32,481 bases of DNA, taken from positions 1-32,481 of the forward strand of contig NZ_JADEXR010000058.1 of assembly GCF_015206995.1 (NCBI RefSeq), read 5' to 3'. This DNA comes from an aff. Roholtiella sp. LEGE 12411 (GTDB taxonomy: Bacteria > Cyanobacteriota > Cyanobacteriia > Cyanobacteriales > Nostocaceae). The position numbers and the translations under genes were made by a program. Numbering within the stretch: the first letter of the stretch is position 1; each line of letters opens with the position of its first letter. Shown piece after piece: positions 1-8,297 of the stretch. The notes under the pieces are model-generated. The model was not told the DNA's origin and searched no databases. It worked only from the letters and a program-made list of their open reading frames with translations.

Positions 1-58
1 TCAAGGTTCGGCGTCCTTATCACGTCGCTCTTGGCGCTCGCTTTTCAGGCACTTATTC

Positions 59-87
59 AATATAGCGAGCGCACATCACTTTGTCAA
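59..87 (-). promoter_or_regulatory. Near-consensus sigma-70 promoter reading out of the window
   Basis: On the minus strand TTGACA (82-87) is followed after exactly 17 bases by TATATT (59-64). Transcription would run leftward off the window start. An 8-bp perfect inverted repeat (34-41 and 65-72, GCGCTCGC/GCGAGCGC) brackets the -10 box and the expected start site. About 50 bases downstream the minus strand reads GAACCTTGA, which resembles the boxA element of cyanobacterial rRNA leaders and spacers. An rRNA operon to the left is therefore an inference; the promoter itself is directly visible. Confidence 0.6.
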
Positions 88-199
88 CTACTTTCTCCTT
101 TTTTTCTTACACACTCTTTTCAGCCTCCCTTCAAATCACTACAAAACATGGGTTTTTGACTCTACTATTCTTTAATCTCTCTTCAAAAGCTATATAGTT

Positions 200-1063
200 G
201 TGAGCAAATTTACTGCTTTGCCCCCATGGTTGGTTTTAGACACCCTCTTGCGTAACTGGTTGTTGGAGGATATCGGCCGCGGCGATCGCACTACTAATAC
301 CTTATTAGTACAAGATGTTACCCTAGGTAAAGCCCACTGGATTGCTAAAGCTCCAGGAGTAATTGCTGGCTTATCACTTGCAGCTAGGGTTTTTCACCTT
401 TTGAATGAAAAAGTCAGTTTTAAAGCTATTACAGCGGAAGGTGCTAGGTGTGAGCCAGGACAAATAGTGGCAGAAATTTATGGTTCACTGGATGCATTGC
501 TAATGGGAGAAAGGGTAGCTCTCAACTTGGCTATGCGCTTGAGTGGGATTGCAACGCTCACTAATATATATGTGGAGCAAATTGGCGATTTACCTGCTCA
601 GTTGGTAGATACGCGCAAAACTACACCGGGAATGAGGCTTTTGGAAAAGTATGCAACTACCGTGGGAGGCGCAATTAATCACCGTATGGGGTTAGATGAT
701 GCGGTTATGATTAAAGACAACCATATTGCGGTGGCTGGGGGAATTGGAGAGGCAATTACTCGCATCCGTTTTCAGATTCCTTATCCCTTAACAATAGAAG
801 TAGAAACGGAAACTTTAGATCAGATAAAGGAAGCCTTACAGTATAAAGCTGACATTATTATGTTGGACAATATGCCTTTAGAACTAATGCGTCAGGGGGT
901 ACAATTGATTCGCCAACACAATAGCTGGGTTAAAATTGAGGCTTCCGGGAATGTGACTTTGGAGACTATTCGTGCTGTCGCAGAGACTGGTGTTGACTAT
1001 ATTTCGAGTAGTGCGCCTATCACTCAGTCTAAGTGGTTGGATTTAAGTATGAGAATGGGTTGA
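200..1063 (+). CDS. nadC: Nicotinate-nucleotide pyrophosphorylase (carboxylating)
   Basis: This 287-residue protein has the normal length for quinolinate phosphoribosyltransferase. The enzyme converts quinolinate and PRPP to nicotinate mononucleotide, CO2 and pyrophosphate in cytosolic de novo NAD synthesis. Visible family motifs are EDIGRGDRTT near residue 24, the MGERVALNLAMRLSGIATLT helix, the DTRKTTPGMR loop with the RLLEKYA and NHRMGLDD segments that bind quinolinate and PRPP, IKDNH, EVET, MLDN and the C-terminal EASGNV and SSSAPI barrel loops. The start is GTG at 200 without a clear Shine-Dalgarno; no better upstream start is seen. The gene stands alone, diverging from the leftward promoter at the window edge, and is 436 bases from argS. 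Confidence 0.95.
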   Translation: MSKFTALPPWLVLDTLLRNWLLEDIGRGDRTTNTLLVQDVTLGKAHWIAKAPGVIAGLSLAARVFHLLNEKVSFKAITAEGARCEPGQIVAEIYGSLDALLMGERVALNLAMRLSGIATLTNIYVEQIGDLPAQLVDTRKTTPGMRLLEKYATTVGGAINHRMGLDDAVMIKDNHIAVAGGIGEAITRIRFQIPYPLTIEVETETLDQIKEALQYKADIIMLDNMPLELMRQGVQLIRQHNSWVKIEASGNVTLETIRAVAETGVDYISSSAPITQSKWLDLSMRMG

Positions 1064-1499
1064 GAACTGCACTGAAAAAAGTTAACCCCAGAGAACGCTT
1101 GTGGCAAAAGATTAAAAGGGGTTTGAGTTAAGAGAATTTGTGTGGTAAAGACTTGAAAAACTAAACACATCATAGGTGCATGATCAATACCCATATTTAC
1201 ACCGAAAAACCAATCGGTACGTAGACGTAAAGCAGCTTGTCGTTAGACACTGACTCTATGCAAAAGCCAAAATTGCTTCTAATCAATTTGGAATCAGATT
1301 TTGCAGCTTTTTCTCTGATAGAGTATCGTCAAAATCGGTAATTTCTTCTGAAGGTAGCAGAGAATGCAGGGGGTTGTACTTTAGAATCACACTCCTCACT
1401 TGGACTGAGTGACTAGATTTTAAGGTTAAAATAATCAAGCTTTTCAGAATATCCAATCATCAAGAGCTACATTATCCCTCTGGCAGATAAAATTTATAT
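1064..1499. other. Intergenic region nadC-argS, no gene seen
   Basis: These 436 bases carry no convincing open reading frame, tRNA or long inverted repeat. The region is moderately AT-rich and must hold the argS promoter, but no paired -35/-10 boxes with good spacing stand out. There is no strong Shine-Dalgarno just before the argS ATG. Confidence 0.5.
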
Positions 1500-3266
1500 A
1501 TGAACGCTACACAAGAACAACTAAAACTTAAATTGGAACAGGCTTTAGTGGATGCTTTTGGCGCTGACTTCGCTGGAGTAGATCCGATTTTGGTTCCTGC
1601 TAGCAATCCTCAATTTGGTGATTATCAAGCGAATGCGGCTTTATCCTTAAGTAGAAAGTTAGGAAAGCAACCGACGGTGATCGCTTCTATGATCGTTGAG
1701 AAACTAGATGTATCAGAAATCTGCGAACCGCCAGAAATCGCTGGACGAGGATTTATCAATCTGAAATTGAGAACAGCATACCTAGAATCACAACTAAAGA
1801 CTATTCAAGCAGATTCTAGGCTAGGAGTTCCAGCAGCAAAAATACCAAAGCGGGAAATTGTCGACTTCTCCAGTCCGAATATTGCTAAAGAAATGCATGT
1901 CGGACACTTGCGTTCCACAATTATTGGTGATTCCATAGCCCGCATTCTAGAATTTCAGGGACACGATGTCCTACGGTTGAATCACGTAGGTGATTGGGGT
2001 ACTCAGTTTGGAATGTTAATCGCTTACCTACGGGAAGTTTACCCAGAAGCCCTTACCACTGCTAATGCTTTAGATATTGGGGACTTAGTAAGCTTTTATC
2101 GCGAAGCCAAACAGCGGTTTGATGCAGACTTAGCTTTTCAAGAGACAGCACGGCAAGAGGTTGTAAGATTACAAGCAGGTGCAGAAGATACACTTCATGC
2201 TTGGAAATTGCTGTGTGAACAGTCGCGGCGGGAGTTTCAAATAATATATGATTTGTTAGATGTCCAAGTAATTGAACGCGGGGAATCTTTTTATAATTCC
2301 TTATTACCAAAGGTTGTAGAAGATTTAGAAAAATCTGGGTTATTGGTAGAAAACCAGGGAGCAAAATGCGTTTTCTTGGAAGGGTTTACTAATAGAGAAG
2401 GTGAATCTCTACCCTTAATTGTGCAGAAATCTGATGGGGGTTATAACTACGCCACTACGGATTTAGCATCGCTACGCTACCGGATTCAACAGGATGAGGG
2501 AAAGCGAATAATATATGTAACAGATGCTGGACAGGCAAACCACTTTACTCAATTCTTCCAGGTAGCAAGCAGAGCCGGATGGATTCCTAATGATGTGGAA
2601 CTGGTTCATGTTCCTTTTGGTTTAGTTCTGGGGGAAGATGGTAAGAAATTCAAAACTCGTTCAGGGGATACGGTGCGGTTACGGGATTTGTTAGATGAAG
2701 CGATCGCTCGTGCTCATGCAGACCTAAAAATTAGATTAAAAGAAGAAGAACGCGAAGAAACTGAAGAATTCATGAATAAAGTTGCTCAAGTAGTTGGGAT
2801 CAGCGCGGTTAAATATGCAGATTTAAGTCAAAACCGCACTAGCAATTACATGTTCAGCTATGACAAAATGTTAGATCTCAAAGGCAATACTGCACCCTAT
2901 ATGCTGTATGCTTACGCGCGAATTCAAGGTATTAGCCGCAAAGGTGGTATTAACTTTAAAGAGTTGCAAAAAAATGCCAAGGTTTTATTACAGCATGAAA
3001 CAGAATTAACCTTAGCAAAGTACTTACTCCAGCTAGGTGAAGTTATTAGTATCGTAGAACAAGATTTGCTTCCCAATCGTTTATGTGAGTATTTGTACGA
3101 ACTGAGTAAAAAGTTTAATCAGTTTTATGACCGTAATCAGGGGGTTCGTGTGCTAGAGGCGGAAGAACCACTGCGGACATCTCGCTTGGTTTTGTGTGAT
3201 TTGACGGCTAGAACTCTAAGGCTGGGACTATCTTTGCTAGGAATTCAGGTACTGGAAAGGATGTAA
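1500..3266 (+). CDS. argS: Arginyl-tRNA synthetase
   Basis: This 588-residue class I aminoacyl-tRNA synthetase charges tRNA-Arg with arginine using ATP. The N-terminal Add-1 tRNA-recognition domain covers about residues 1-110. The Rossmann core begins with [13 protein letters not shown], whose HVGH (133-136) is the HIGH signature. The second signature is represented by [11 protein letters not shown], the usual arginine-enzyme variant of KMSKS. The C-terminal DALR anticodon-binding domain starts near residue 455 and ends in the family-typical [10 protein letters not shown]. Start ATG at 1500. The stop codon coincides with the first bases of an inverted-repeat element, yet the C-terminus looks complete, so the element did not truncate the gene. 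Confidence 0.97.
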   Translation: MNATQEQLKLKLEQALVDAFGADFAGVDPILVPASNPQFGDYQANAALSLSRKLGKQPTVIASMIVEKLDVSEICEPPEIAGRGFINLKLRTAYLESQLKTIQADSRLGVPAAKIPKREIVDFSSPNIAKEMHVGHLRSTIIGDSIARILEFQGHDVLRLNHVGDWGTQFGMLIAYLREVYPEALTTANALDIGDLVSFYREAKQRFDADLAFQETARQEVVRLQAGAEDTLHAWKLLCEQSRREFQIIYDLLDVQVIERGESFYNSLLPKVVEDLEKSGLLVENQGAKCVFLEGFTNREGESLPLIVQKSDGGYNYATTDLASLRYRIQQDEGKRIIYVTDAGQANHFTQFFQVASRAGWIPNDVELVHVPFGLVLGEDGKKFKTRSGDTVRLRDLLDEAIARAHADLKIRLKEEEREETEEFMNKVAQVVGISAVKYADLSQNRTSNYMFSYDKMLDLKGNTAPYMLYAYARIQGISRKGGINFKELQKNAKVLLQHETELTLAKYLLQLGEVISIVEQDLLPNRLCEYLYELSKKFNQFYDRNQGVRVLEAEEPLRTSRLVLCDLTARTLRLGLSLLGIQVLERM

Positions 3267-3417
3267 TGAAAAAGGCGTTGCTAAATCACAATATGAATTA
3301 TGCGTAGGCGTACGTTGTAGAAATCACCATATCCTCGCGGGGGCAAAGAAAGCCCCTGCATTGAAATACAGCTTTCAAAGCATGAAGGCATGGCTGCGGG
3401 AGTTGCCTTTTTCATTA
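3264..3417. repeat. 154-bp MITE-like inverted-repeat element after argS
   Basis: A perfect 13-bp terminal inverted repeat, TAATGAAAAAGGC (3264-3276) and GCCTTTTTCATTA (3405-3417), bounds 154 bp. If the outer TA on each side is read as target duplication, the element is TA-ATGAAAAAGGC...GCCTTTTTCAT-TA, the pattern expected for IS630/mariner-type MITEs. It has no coding capacity; a small G/C hairpin (3340-3344 with 3352-3356) lies inside. The left end overlaps the argS stop codon. It could instead be a chance inverted repeat; only one copy is in this window. Confidence 0.45.
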
Positions 3418-3453
3418 GGGTCATTTTGATGTGAAAGCTTTGCTGGGGGTGTA

Positions 3454-5997
3454 TTATAACCTTTTTTCCTCTTCTGTTTTGTCTAAGTTACGATAAGCGA
3501 TATTTGAAATTAGCGCTCTTACTTGATCTGGGGAATCTTGTTGCAACGCTAATGCTGCGATCGCCTGAGCTTCAATTACAGTTAATTGAGCGATCGCTTG
3601 CTTGACTACAGCTATGGCTTGGGGATTCACACTTAATTCATCCAGCCCTAACCCTAATAAAATTGGTACTGCTAAAGGATTTGCTGCTAATTCTCCACAT
3701 AATCCTACCCAAATTCCAGCTGCATGAGCAGCTTGGACAGTTTGCTGCACCATCCGCAACACAGCCGGATGCAGTGCATCAACCAAATTTGCCACTCGTG
3801 GGTTAGTGCGATCGCCAGCCATGACATACTGGCTCAAGTCATTGGTGCCAATACTAAAAAAATCCACTTCTGTTGCCAAGCGATCAGCAATCATCACTGC
3901 TGACGGAACCTCCACCATAATGCCTAATTCCATCGCTTCATCAAAGGGGATGCCAACTTGGCGCAGTCCAGCCTGCACTTCACCTAGAATTGCCTTAGCT
4001 GCGTGTACCTCACTCACCGTGGCAATCATCGGCAACATGATCTTAATCTGGTGTCCAACGCTAGCTCGCAAAATTGCCCGCAATTGAGTTTTGAATAAAT
4101 CTGGATGATCTAGACAGCAGCGAATTCCCCGCCAGCCTAAGAAAGGATTGGCTTCCGATGCTACCTTGAGGTAAGAAAGTGGCTTGTCACCGCCTACATC
4201 TAGGGTACGAATAATCAACGGACGGGTATCAAGAATTTGAGCGATCGCCTGATAAACTGCCAGTTGCTCATCTTCAGGTGGAGCGCTTATCCTGTCAAAA
4301 TACAGAAACTCAGTGCGAAGCAGTCCCACGCCCTCTGCACCCTCAGCTACAGCCACTTGAGCATCAGCTAAGCTACCAATATTTGCGAAGATACTAACTT
4401 GCTGCCCATCACAAGTGATTGCTGGCTGGTGGGCTGTGGCTCGTGCTTTCTGTTGAGCTGTTTGCCACGCTTCTTGCTTTGCCGCCAGTACACCCAGAGT
4501 ATCTGGCTCTGGATCTACCCACGCTTTACCGCTCTCACCATCAAGTGCCATGAGTGTACCATTTTCTAAATGTAACACTTTTGCATCTATCCCTAAAACT
4601 GCGGGAATACCTAATGTACGGGCGATGATTGCGCTGTGGGAAGTTGCACTACCAGAAGTAGTACAAATGCCGAGTACTTTTGTCGGGTCTAGCCCAACAG
4701 TATCCGAGGGAGTCAAGTCAATGGCCACTATAATGGCTGGTTCAAAGAGATGTAATCTACCAGAGGGATTTCCAACTAGTAACCGCAGCACCCTTTTCCC
4801 CACATCCACAACATCATCAGCTCGTTCTTGCAGGTAAGAATCTTCAAGGGTATGGTAAGAAGTCGCTACCTCATTGACTACTGCTTGCCAAGCCGCTTCA
4901 GCATTTATGTGGTGTTCTAAGATGCGTTGATGAGCCGCTTCCAGCAATACTGGATCTTCTAACAACAGTATATGGGCATCAAAGATGGCGGCTTCAGTGT
5001 CACCAATTTGAATAGACGCTTGTGAGAACACTGCTTGAATTTCGTGTCGGGCAGTATGGATTGCTGCCTGTAAACGTTGCCACTCTAGTTCAGCATCTTC
5101 TACGTGGTATTCTGTAATAGCGATCATACTGGGTTGATAATGAACAACCGGAGCGATCGCCACTCCTGGAGAAGCTGCGATCCCTAAAAGTTCGCCGTGA
5201 GTTGGTAGGGTAATTTCGTGCTTAAATCCTGATGGAGACTTAAAAGCAGTATTATCTTCACCAAAGTTAGTTACAAATAATGCTTGCAATGCTGCCAACG
5301 CCTCATCCGCATCACAGCCAGCAGCACTAATCAACAACTCGTGTCCTTGACGCACTCCTAAAGTTATTACTTGATTAATACTATCGCCCCTAACAGTCTC
5401 CGTATTTCTAGTTAAATTTCGTATTTGAATTTGAGATTGAAACCGGGCTATAGTTGCAACAAACTGAGCAGCAGGACGAGCGTGTAATCCTAATCTGTTG
5501 CTGACAATCAGCTGGATTTCTTTTGTTGGAAACTCTGCATTCGTTGTTGGTTGGCTTCCACTACTGCTATCTAACGGCAGGTTAGTTATTATACCTAATT
5601 GAACCGCTTTTGCGACCAATGCACCTCGTGCTTCTGCAATAACTTGCTGAATCTCTTTACCAGCAGCAGCAGCAACGATGGCAGCGATCGCACCTTCTAC
5701 CAAGGGTGCTTCACACAAATACACTTTCTGCCGCTGTGCTTCTGGCAAAAATTCTAGCGCCATTTCTGCACTCATCAAAGCACTACCCAAATCCATTAAA
5801 ACCAGAACCCCATCATCACTGAAAACTGAGGCGATCGCCTCATAAACCTGGATGGGATCTGTGCCCAGTGGGTTTTCGGGATCTTCAATACCTGCTGCAA
5901 CAGCGAGTGGAACTTTGCCCTGAACCATCTGTGCGGCAAGTTCCCGAACTCCCAGAGCTAGTTGTTTACTGTGAGAAACGATAACAATTCCGACCAC
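3454..5997 (-). CDS. Fused DhaM-HPr-enzyme I phosphotransferase protein
   Basis: This 847-residue protein joins three phosphotransfer modules. Residues 1-135 resemble the EIIA domain of DhaM (MVGIVIVSHS, phospho-His at H9). Residues 160-245 are an HPr domain with LGLHARPA (H172). From about 265 there is a full PEP-utilising enzyme I with phospho-His H454 in SATSHSAIIAR, the LRTEFLYFDR PEP-binding segment and the C-terminal GLCGE cysteine. In characterised relatives DhaM passes phosphate from PEP to the ADP bound in DhaL, driving DhaK phosphorylation of dihydroxyacetone. No dhaK, dhaL or sugar permease is in the window, so the acceptor is not known here. The start is GTG at 5997, placing the phospho-His at position 9 as in DhaM. 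All three active-site histidines are present. Confidence 0.9.
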   Translation of the reverse strand: MVGIVIVSHSKQLALGVRELAAQMVQGKVPLAVAAGIEDPENPLGTDPIQVYEAIASVFSDDGVLVLMDLGSALMSAEMALEFLPEAQRQKVYLCEAPLVEGAIAAIVAAAAGKEIQQVIAEARGALVAKAVQLGIITNLPLDSSSGSQPTTNAEFPTKEIQLIVSNRLGLHARPAAQFVATIARFQSQIQIRNLTRNTETVRGDSINQVITLGVRQGHELLISAAGCDADEALAALQALFVTNFGEDNTAFKSPSGFKHEITLPTHGELLGIAASPGVAIAPVVHYQPSMIAITEYHVEDAELEWQRLQAAIHTARHEIQAVFSQASIQIGDTEAAIFDAHILLLEDPVLLEAAHQRILEHHINAEAAWQAVVNEVATSYHTLEDSYLQERADDVVDVGKRVLRLLVGNPSGRLHLFEPAIIVAIDLTPSDTVGLDPTKVLGICTTSGSATSHSAIIARTLGIPAVLGIDAKVLHLENGTLMALDGESGKAWVDPEPDTLGVLAAKQEAWQTAQQKARATAHQPAITCDGQQVSIFANIGSLADAQVAVAEGAEGVGLLRTEFLYFDRISAPPEDEQLAVYQAIAQILDTRPLIIRTLDVGGDKPLSYLKVASEANPFLGWRGIRCCLDHPDLFKTQLRAILRASVGHQIKIMLPMIATVSEVHAAKAILGEVQAGLRQVGIPFDEAMELGIMVEVPSAVMIADRLATEVDFFSIGTNDLSQYVMAGDRTNPRVANLVDALHPAVLRMVQQTVQAAHAAGIWVGLCGELAANPLAVPILLGLGLDELSVNPQAIAVVKQAIAQLTVIEAQAIAALALQQDSPDQVRALISNIAYRNLDKTEEEKRL

Positions 5998-6358
5998 TGC
6001 AACACCATCAATCTTGTTGAGAGGTTTGTGCTTAGCCAGTTATCCATTTAATTTTTCCATGCGTACCGCCGAAAACAGCAGTTATCTTCATTGCAATTAC
6101 AACAGTTCGAGAGTATTTGGATTTCTCCAACTAACAATACGAACAAAATAACCTTTTTTTAATGAAATACGTGGTGTCTACTCATGAACCCCATCGCTAG
6201 CAGTACAGGAAGAAATGTTTTGGATAAGTTTGTTCCCATCGTACAACTTAATTGAGGCATCGCTGTCAAGATTATCTCGCCACAATATTAAATTAAGCCT
6301 TATTCTTCTCCAGAAGTACTTTACTAACTGGCTGATTAATAAATAATATGTGGGTTAA

Positions 6359-6490
6359 CTTGCTTTTTACTTATCTTACGGAATCCCAGGTAATGAAAAT
6401 GGTGACTATGCAACTATTCGCTTGCGATCGCTTTACCGAAATGAAATAGTTAGTGTTTATTTACAAGATACACTAACTATTTTTCGTTAA
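6359..6490 (+). pseudogene. Possible remnant of a coding C-terminus
   Basis: A plus-strand frame open between two stop codons reads like protein (for example GDYATIRLRSLYRNEIVSV, ending in LTIFR) but has no plausible start codon or ribosome site. The composition is protein-like, with a HIP1 octamer inside the frame. I do not recognise the family. The same bases include a perfect 13-bp inverted repeat, so the frame may be fortuitous. Confidence 0.2.
6444..6482 (-). terminator. 13-bp stem-loop, probable terminator
   Basis: AAATAGTTAGTGT (6444-6456) pairs perfectly with ACACTAACTATTT (6470-6482) around a 13-base loop. It lies about 120 bases past the stop of the leftward gene at 6602. The stem is AT-rich; five T follow or overlap its end on the plus strand, fewer on the minus strand, so it could act in both directions or be a binding palindrome. 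Confidence 0.45.
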
Positions 6491-6601
6491 GCTACAGTCA
6501 ATGACACTTATTTTTCAAAATGTCTATATCTCAAAGGAGAGAAAAACTGTATTGCTGTGATTAAATTGAAAAGTGTGTAAAGTTAAAGCTGATATTTTCA
6601 G

Positions 6602-7351
6602 TCATACAGATACTTGCATTTTCTCAATATCATATATTGCCGTAAATGGTTTATCGTAAGGGTGGTTTTTAGCAAACTCTGACATTTCATTAAGTGCATC
6701 TGTAAAATCTGCAAACACTTTCTCTACCAGAGAAAAAGCTTTTTTCTTCTGTGCTTCTGTCAGTTTTATGCTTTTAATAAAATGTTCTACATCATCCATT
6801 TCTGCCTGGATATGACCTGTCTCCTTAGCATAATGAGACTCACCAAAATACGGATGATGGTGCTGAGTAATTTCTTGAAGTTCCTTTCCTACTTGTGCAA
6901 TTTCAAATAAAGCCACCGTTCCCGTTGCTTCTATTGCCTCAATAATAGCCAACTTCATCAGGATATCTTCTTCAAAAGTACACATAGCAAATAGGTTATA
7001 AATTAAAAAGCGTACTTTCTGTGTTTCTTCACTCCACAGGAATTTTAAAGTATCGGTATATTTTATGGAGTAATCATATCCCATCAACTTGAGATCTTGT
7101 ATGAACCATATCCAATGGCGACCATCTTCATAAGTGTGCTGGTTGATCATTTCTTGGAGCTTGCTAGTTGCTGGCTCTTTGCGGAGTACAACTCTATTAA
7201 AATCCTTAAAACTCATTGCGAAAGGAGCAAAACCAGGAGCCCAAGCTAGTCTTTGTCTTGGGTCTATGCTTTTATCTCGCAGAAACTTCATAAATGGCGT
7301 TTGAGCAAATTCTTGCTTCTTTTTTTCAAGCAATGCAAGGACTTCTTCCAT
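6602..7351 (-). CDS. Heme-oxygenase-fold (TenA/HDO-like) protein, function unknown
   Basis: The 249-residue product is soluble and almost entirely helical, with no signal peptide. It resembles heme-oxygenase-like diiron proteins and TenA/PqqC relatives. Candidate metal ligands in HDO-like arrangement are E75-x3-H79 (YEDGRHW), E138 in IIEAIEATGTVALFE, a His-rich stretch H164-H166, H173 and H180, and D187-x2-H190 (MDDVEHF). These assignments come from pattern only, without a structural alignment. The ATG at 7351 is followed at once by a charged amphipathic helix. The gene has its own downstream hairpin and no operon partner, so its substrate cannot be guessed. It could also be a non-catalytic member of the fold. 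Confidence 0.6.
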   Translation of the reverse strand: MEEVLALLEKKKQEFAQTPFMKFLRDKSIDPRQRLAWAPGFAPFAMSFKDFNRVVLRKEPATSKLQEMINQHTYEDGRHWIWFIQDLKLMGYDYSIKYTDTLKFLWSEETQKVRFLIYNLFAMCTFEEDILMKLAIIEAIEATGTVALFEIAQVGKELQEITQHHHPYFGESHYAKETGHIQAEMDDVEHFIKSIKLTEAQKKKAFSLVEKVFADFTDALNEMSEFAKNHPYDKPFTAIYDIEKMQVSV

Positions 7352-7721
7352 TTTCAGATCCCCATATAGTTGTATACTAAAAACTTGTTGAGTACATAAA
7401 GATCTACTTTGGTAAGATCAGTTTATGCACCCATGCAAAAAACTTGAGCAACAAATTTGACAGTAGCTTAAGTGTCTCCTAATTTCATTACCTTCAACTT
7501 AACCCTTGCGAATCATGGTCACGGCTTCATATCCTCTCAATGTTCGCCTCGCGGTGTTGAATAAGCCAGATTTAATCCCTAGATTAACTAATTTTCTAAT
7601 CTTCTAATCTTTATGATGGATTTTAGTACTCTTGTTCTAAATTACACATGGCATGAGCTTCGTTATTTCCCTTGTATCATAGTATAAAAATAAATTAACA
7701 ATCAAATCAAGGACAAAATGC
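7352..7721. other. Intergenic region with a fossil coding segment
   Basis: This divergent gap separates the helical protein gene from the PAS fragment. On the minus strand 7423-7467 reads ATVKFVAQVF..., a decayed version of the segment AAVEFIAQVL encoded at 9536-9646; bases 7443-7469 match 9556-9582 at 23 of 27 positions. A stop codon interrupts the frame upstream. A short direct repeat TTCTAATC occurs twice near 7600. No intact gene is seen. Confidence 0.45.
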
Positions 7722-8156
7722 ATGATACGCCTCTTGAGTCAGGGTAAGATTCAAGCTAACGCTGGCATAGTTGTTGTCGATAGTACCAGAAGGATGGTAA
7801 GCCTGAATCGAAAGTTTATAGAAATGTGGAGTTTCCCACAACATATCATAGTCTCCCAAAATGAGGTTCAAGCACTGGAACTGGCTTCTAACCTAGTTGA
7901 AAATTCCGACCTATTTCTTCATAGAATTAAAGAGATTTATATGCATACAGATTTACAAGCTTATGATACTTTTAAATTAAAGGATGGCCGAATGTTTGAG
8001 CGTTGTTCACTGCCCCAATACTTAGAAGATGAATGTGTAGGAAGGATTTGGAAATTTCGTGAAATAACAGAACGCCATCAGTCCAAAACTTTGATAGATA
8101 TTGGAAATAAAATTTTACTATTTCCATCTCATAAAAATATTTCACATAAATTGTAG
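7722..8156 (+). CDS. Isolated PAS-domain protein, likely a sensor-kinase fragment
   Basis: The 144-residue product is essentially one PAS domain: GIVVVDSTRRMVSLNRKF, an EMW motif, then KDGRMFERCSLPQYL and VGRIWKFREITER. This arrangement, including the closing ITER, is typical of PAS modules in cyanobacterial hybrid histidine kinases, where a further PAS, GAF or HisKA domain normally follows. Here the frame ends about 25 residues after the PAS, with no kinase domain. The ATG at 7722 has AAGGA eight bases upstream, a reasonable start. It may be a small PAS regulator or, more likely, a kinase-gene remnant. AT-rich flanks and fossil segments on both sides fit a decaying region. Confidence 0.6.
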   Translation: MIRLLSQGKIQANAGIVVVDSTRRMVSLNRKFIEMWSFPQHIIVSQNEVQALELASNLVENSDLFLHRIKEIYMHTDLQAYDTFKLKDGRMFERCSLPQYLEDECVGRIWKFREITERHQSKTLIDIGNKILLFPSHKNISHKL

Positions 8157-8240
8157 AGAGACTTTTATCATTCCCATTATTTATTCTCTTTACTTGTATC
8201 CCACCAAGTTCTATTATAGATTAAATCTAAAGTAATAGTT

Positions 8241-8264
8241 GAGGAGTAAATAATGCAATTTTAA
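8241..8264 (+). other. Strong ribosome site on a three-codon ORF
   Basis: GAGGAG (8241-8246) lies six bases before ATG-CAA-TTT-TAA (8253-8264). The best Shine-Dalgarno of this area therefore serves only a three-residue ORF, 33 bases before the GntR start, which itself has none. It may be a leader for translational coupling or a leftover of an older gene start. Confidence 0.3.
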
Positions 8265-8297
8265 GAAAATCTTCGTAGTGACTGTTGCCAATCCGTT

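Larger units (their letters stand above)
5998..6601. other. Intergenic region with one short open frame and a strong hairpin
   Basis: Roughly 600 bases separate the DhaM-like gene and the next leftward gene. Bases 5998-6350 show no supported gene; they must contain the promoter of the DhaM-like gene. The right part holds a possible coding remnant (6359-6490) and a 13-bp stem-loop (6444-6482), listed separately. Confidence 0.5.
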
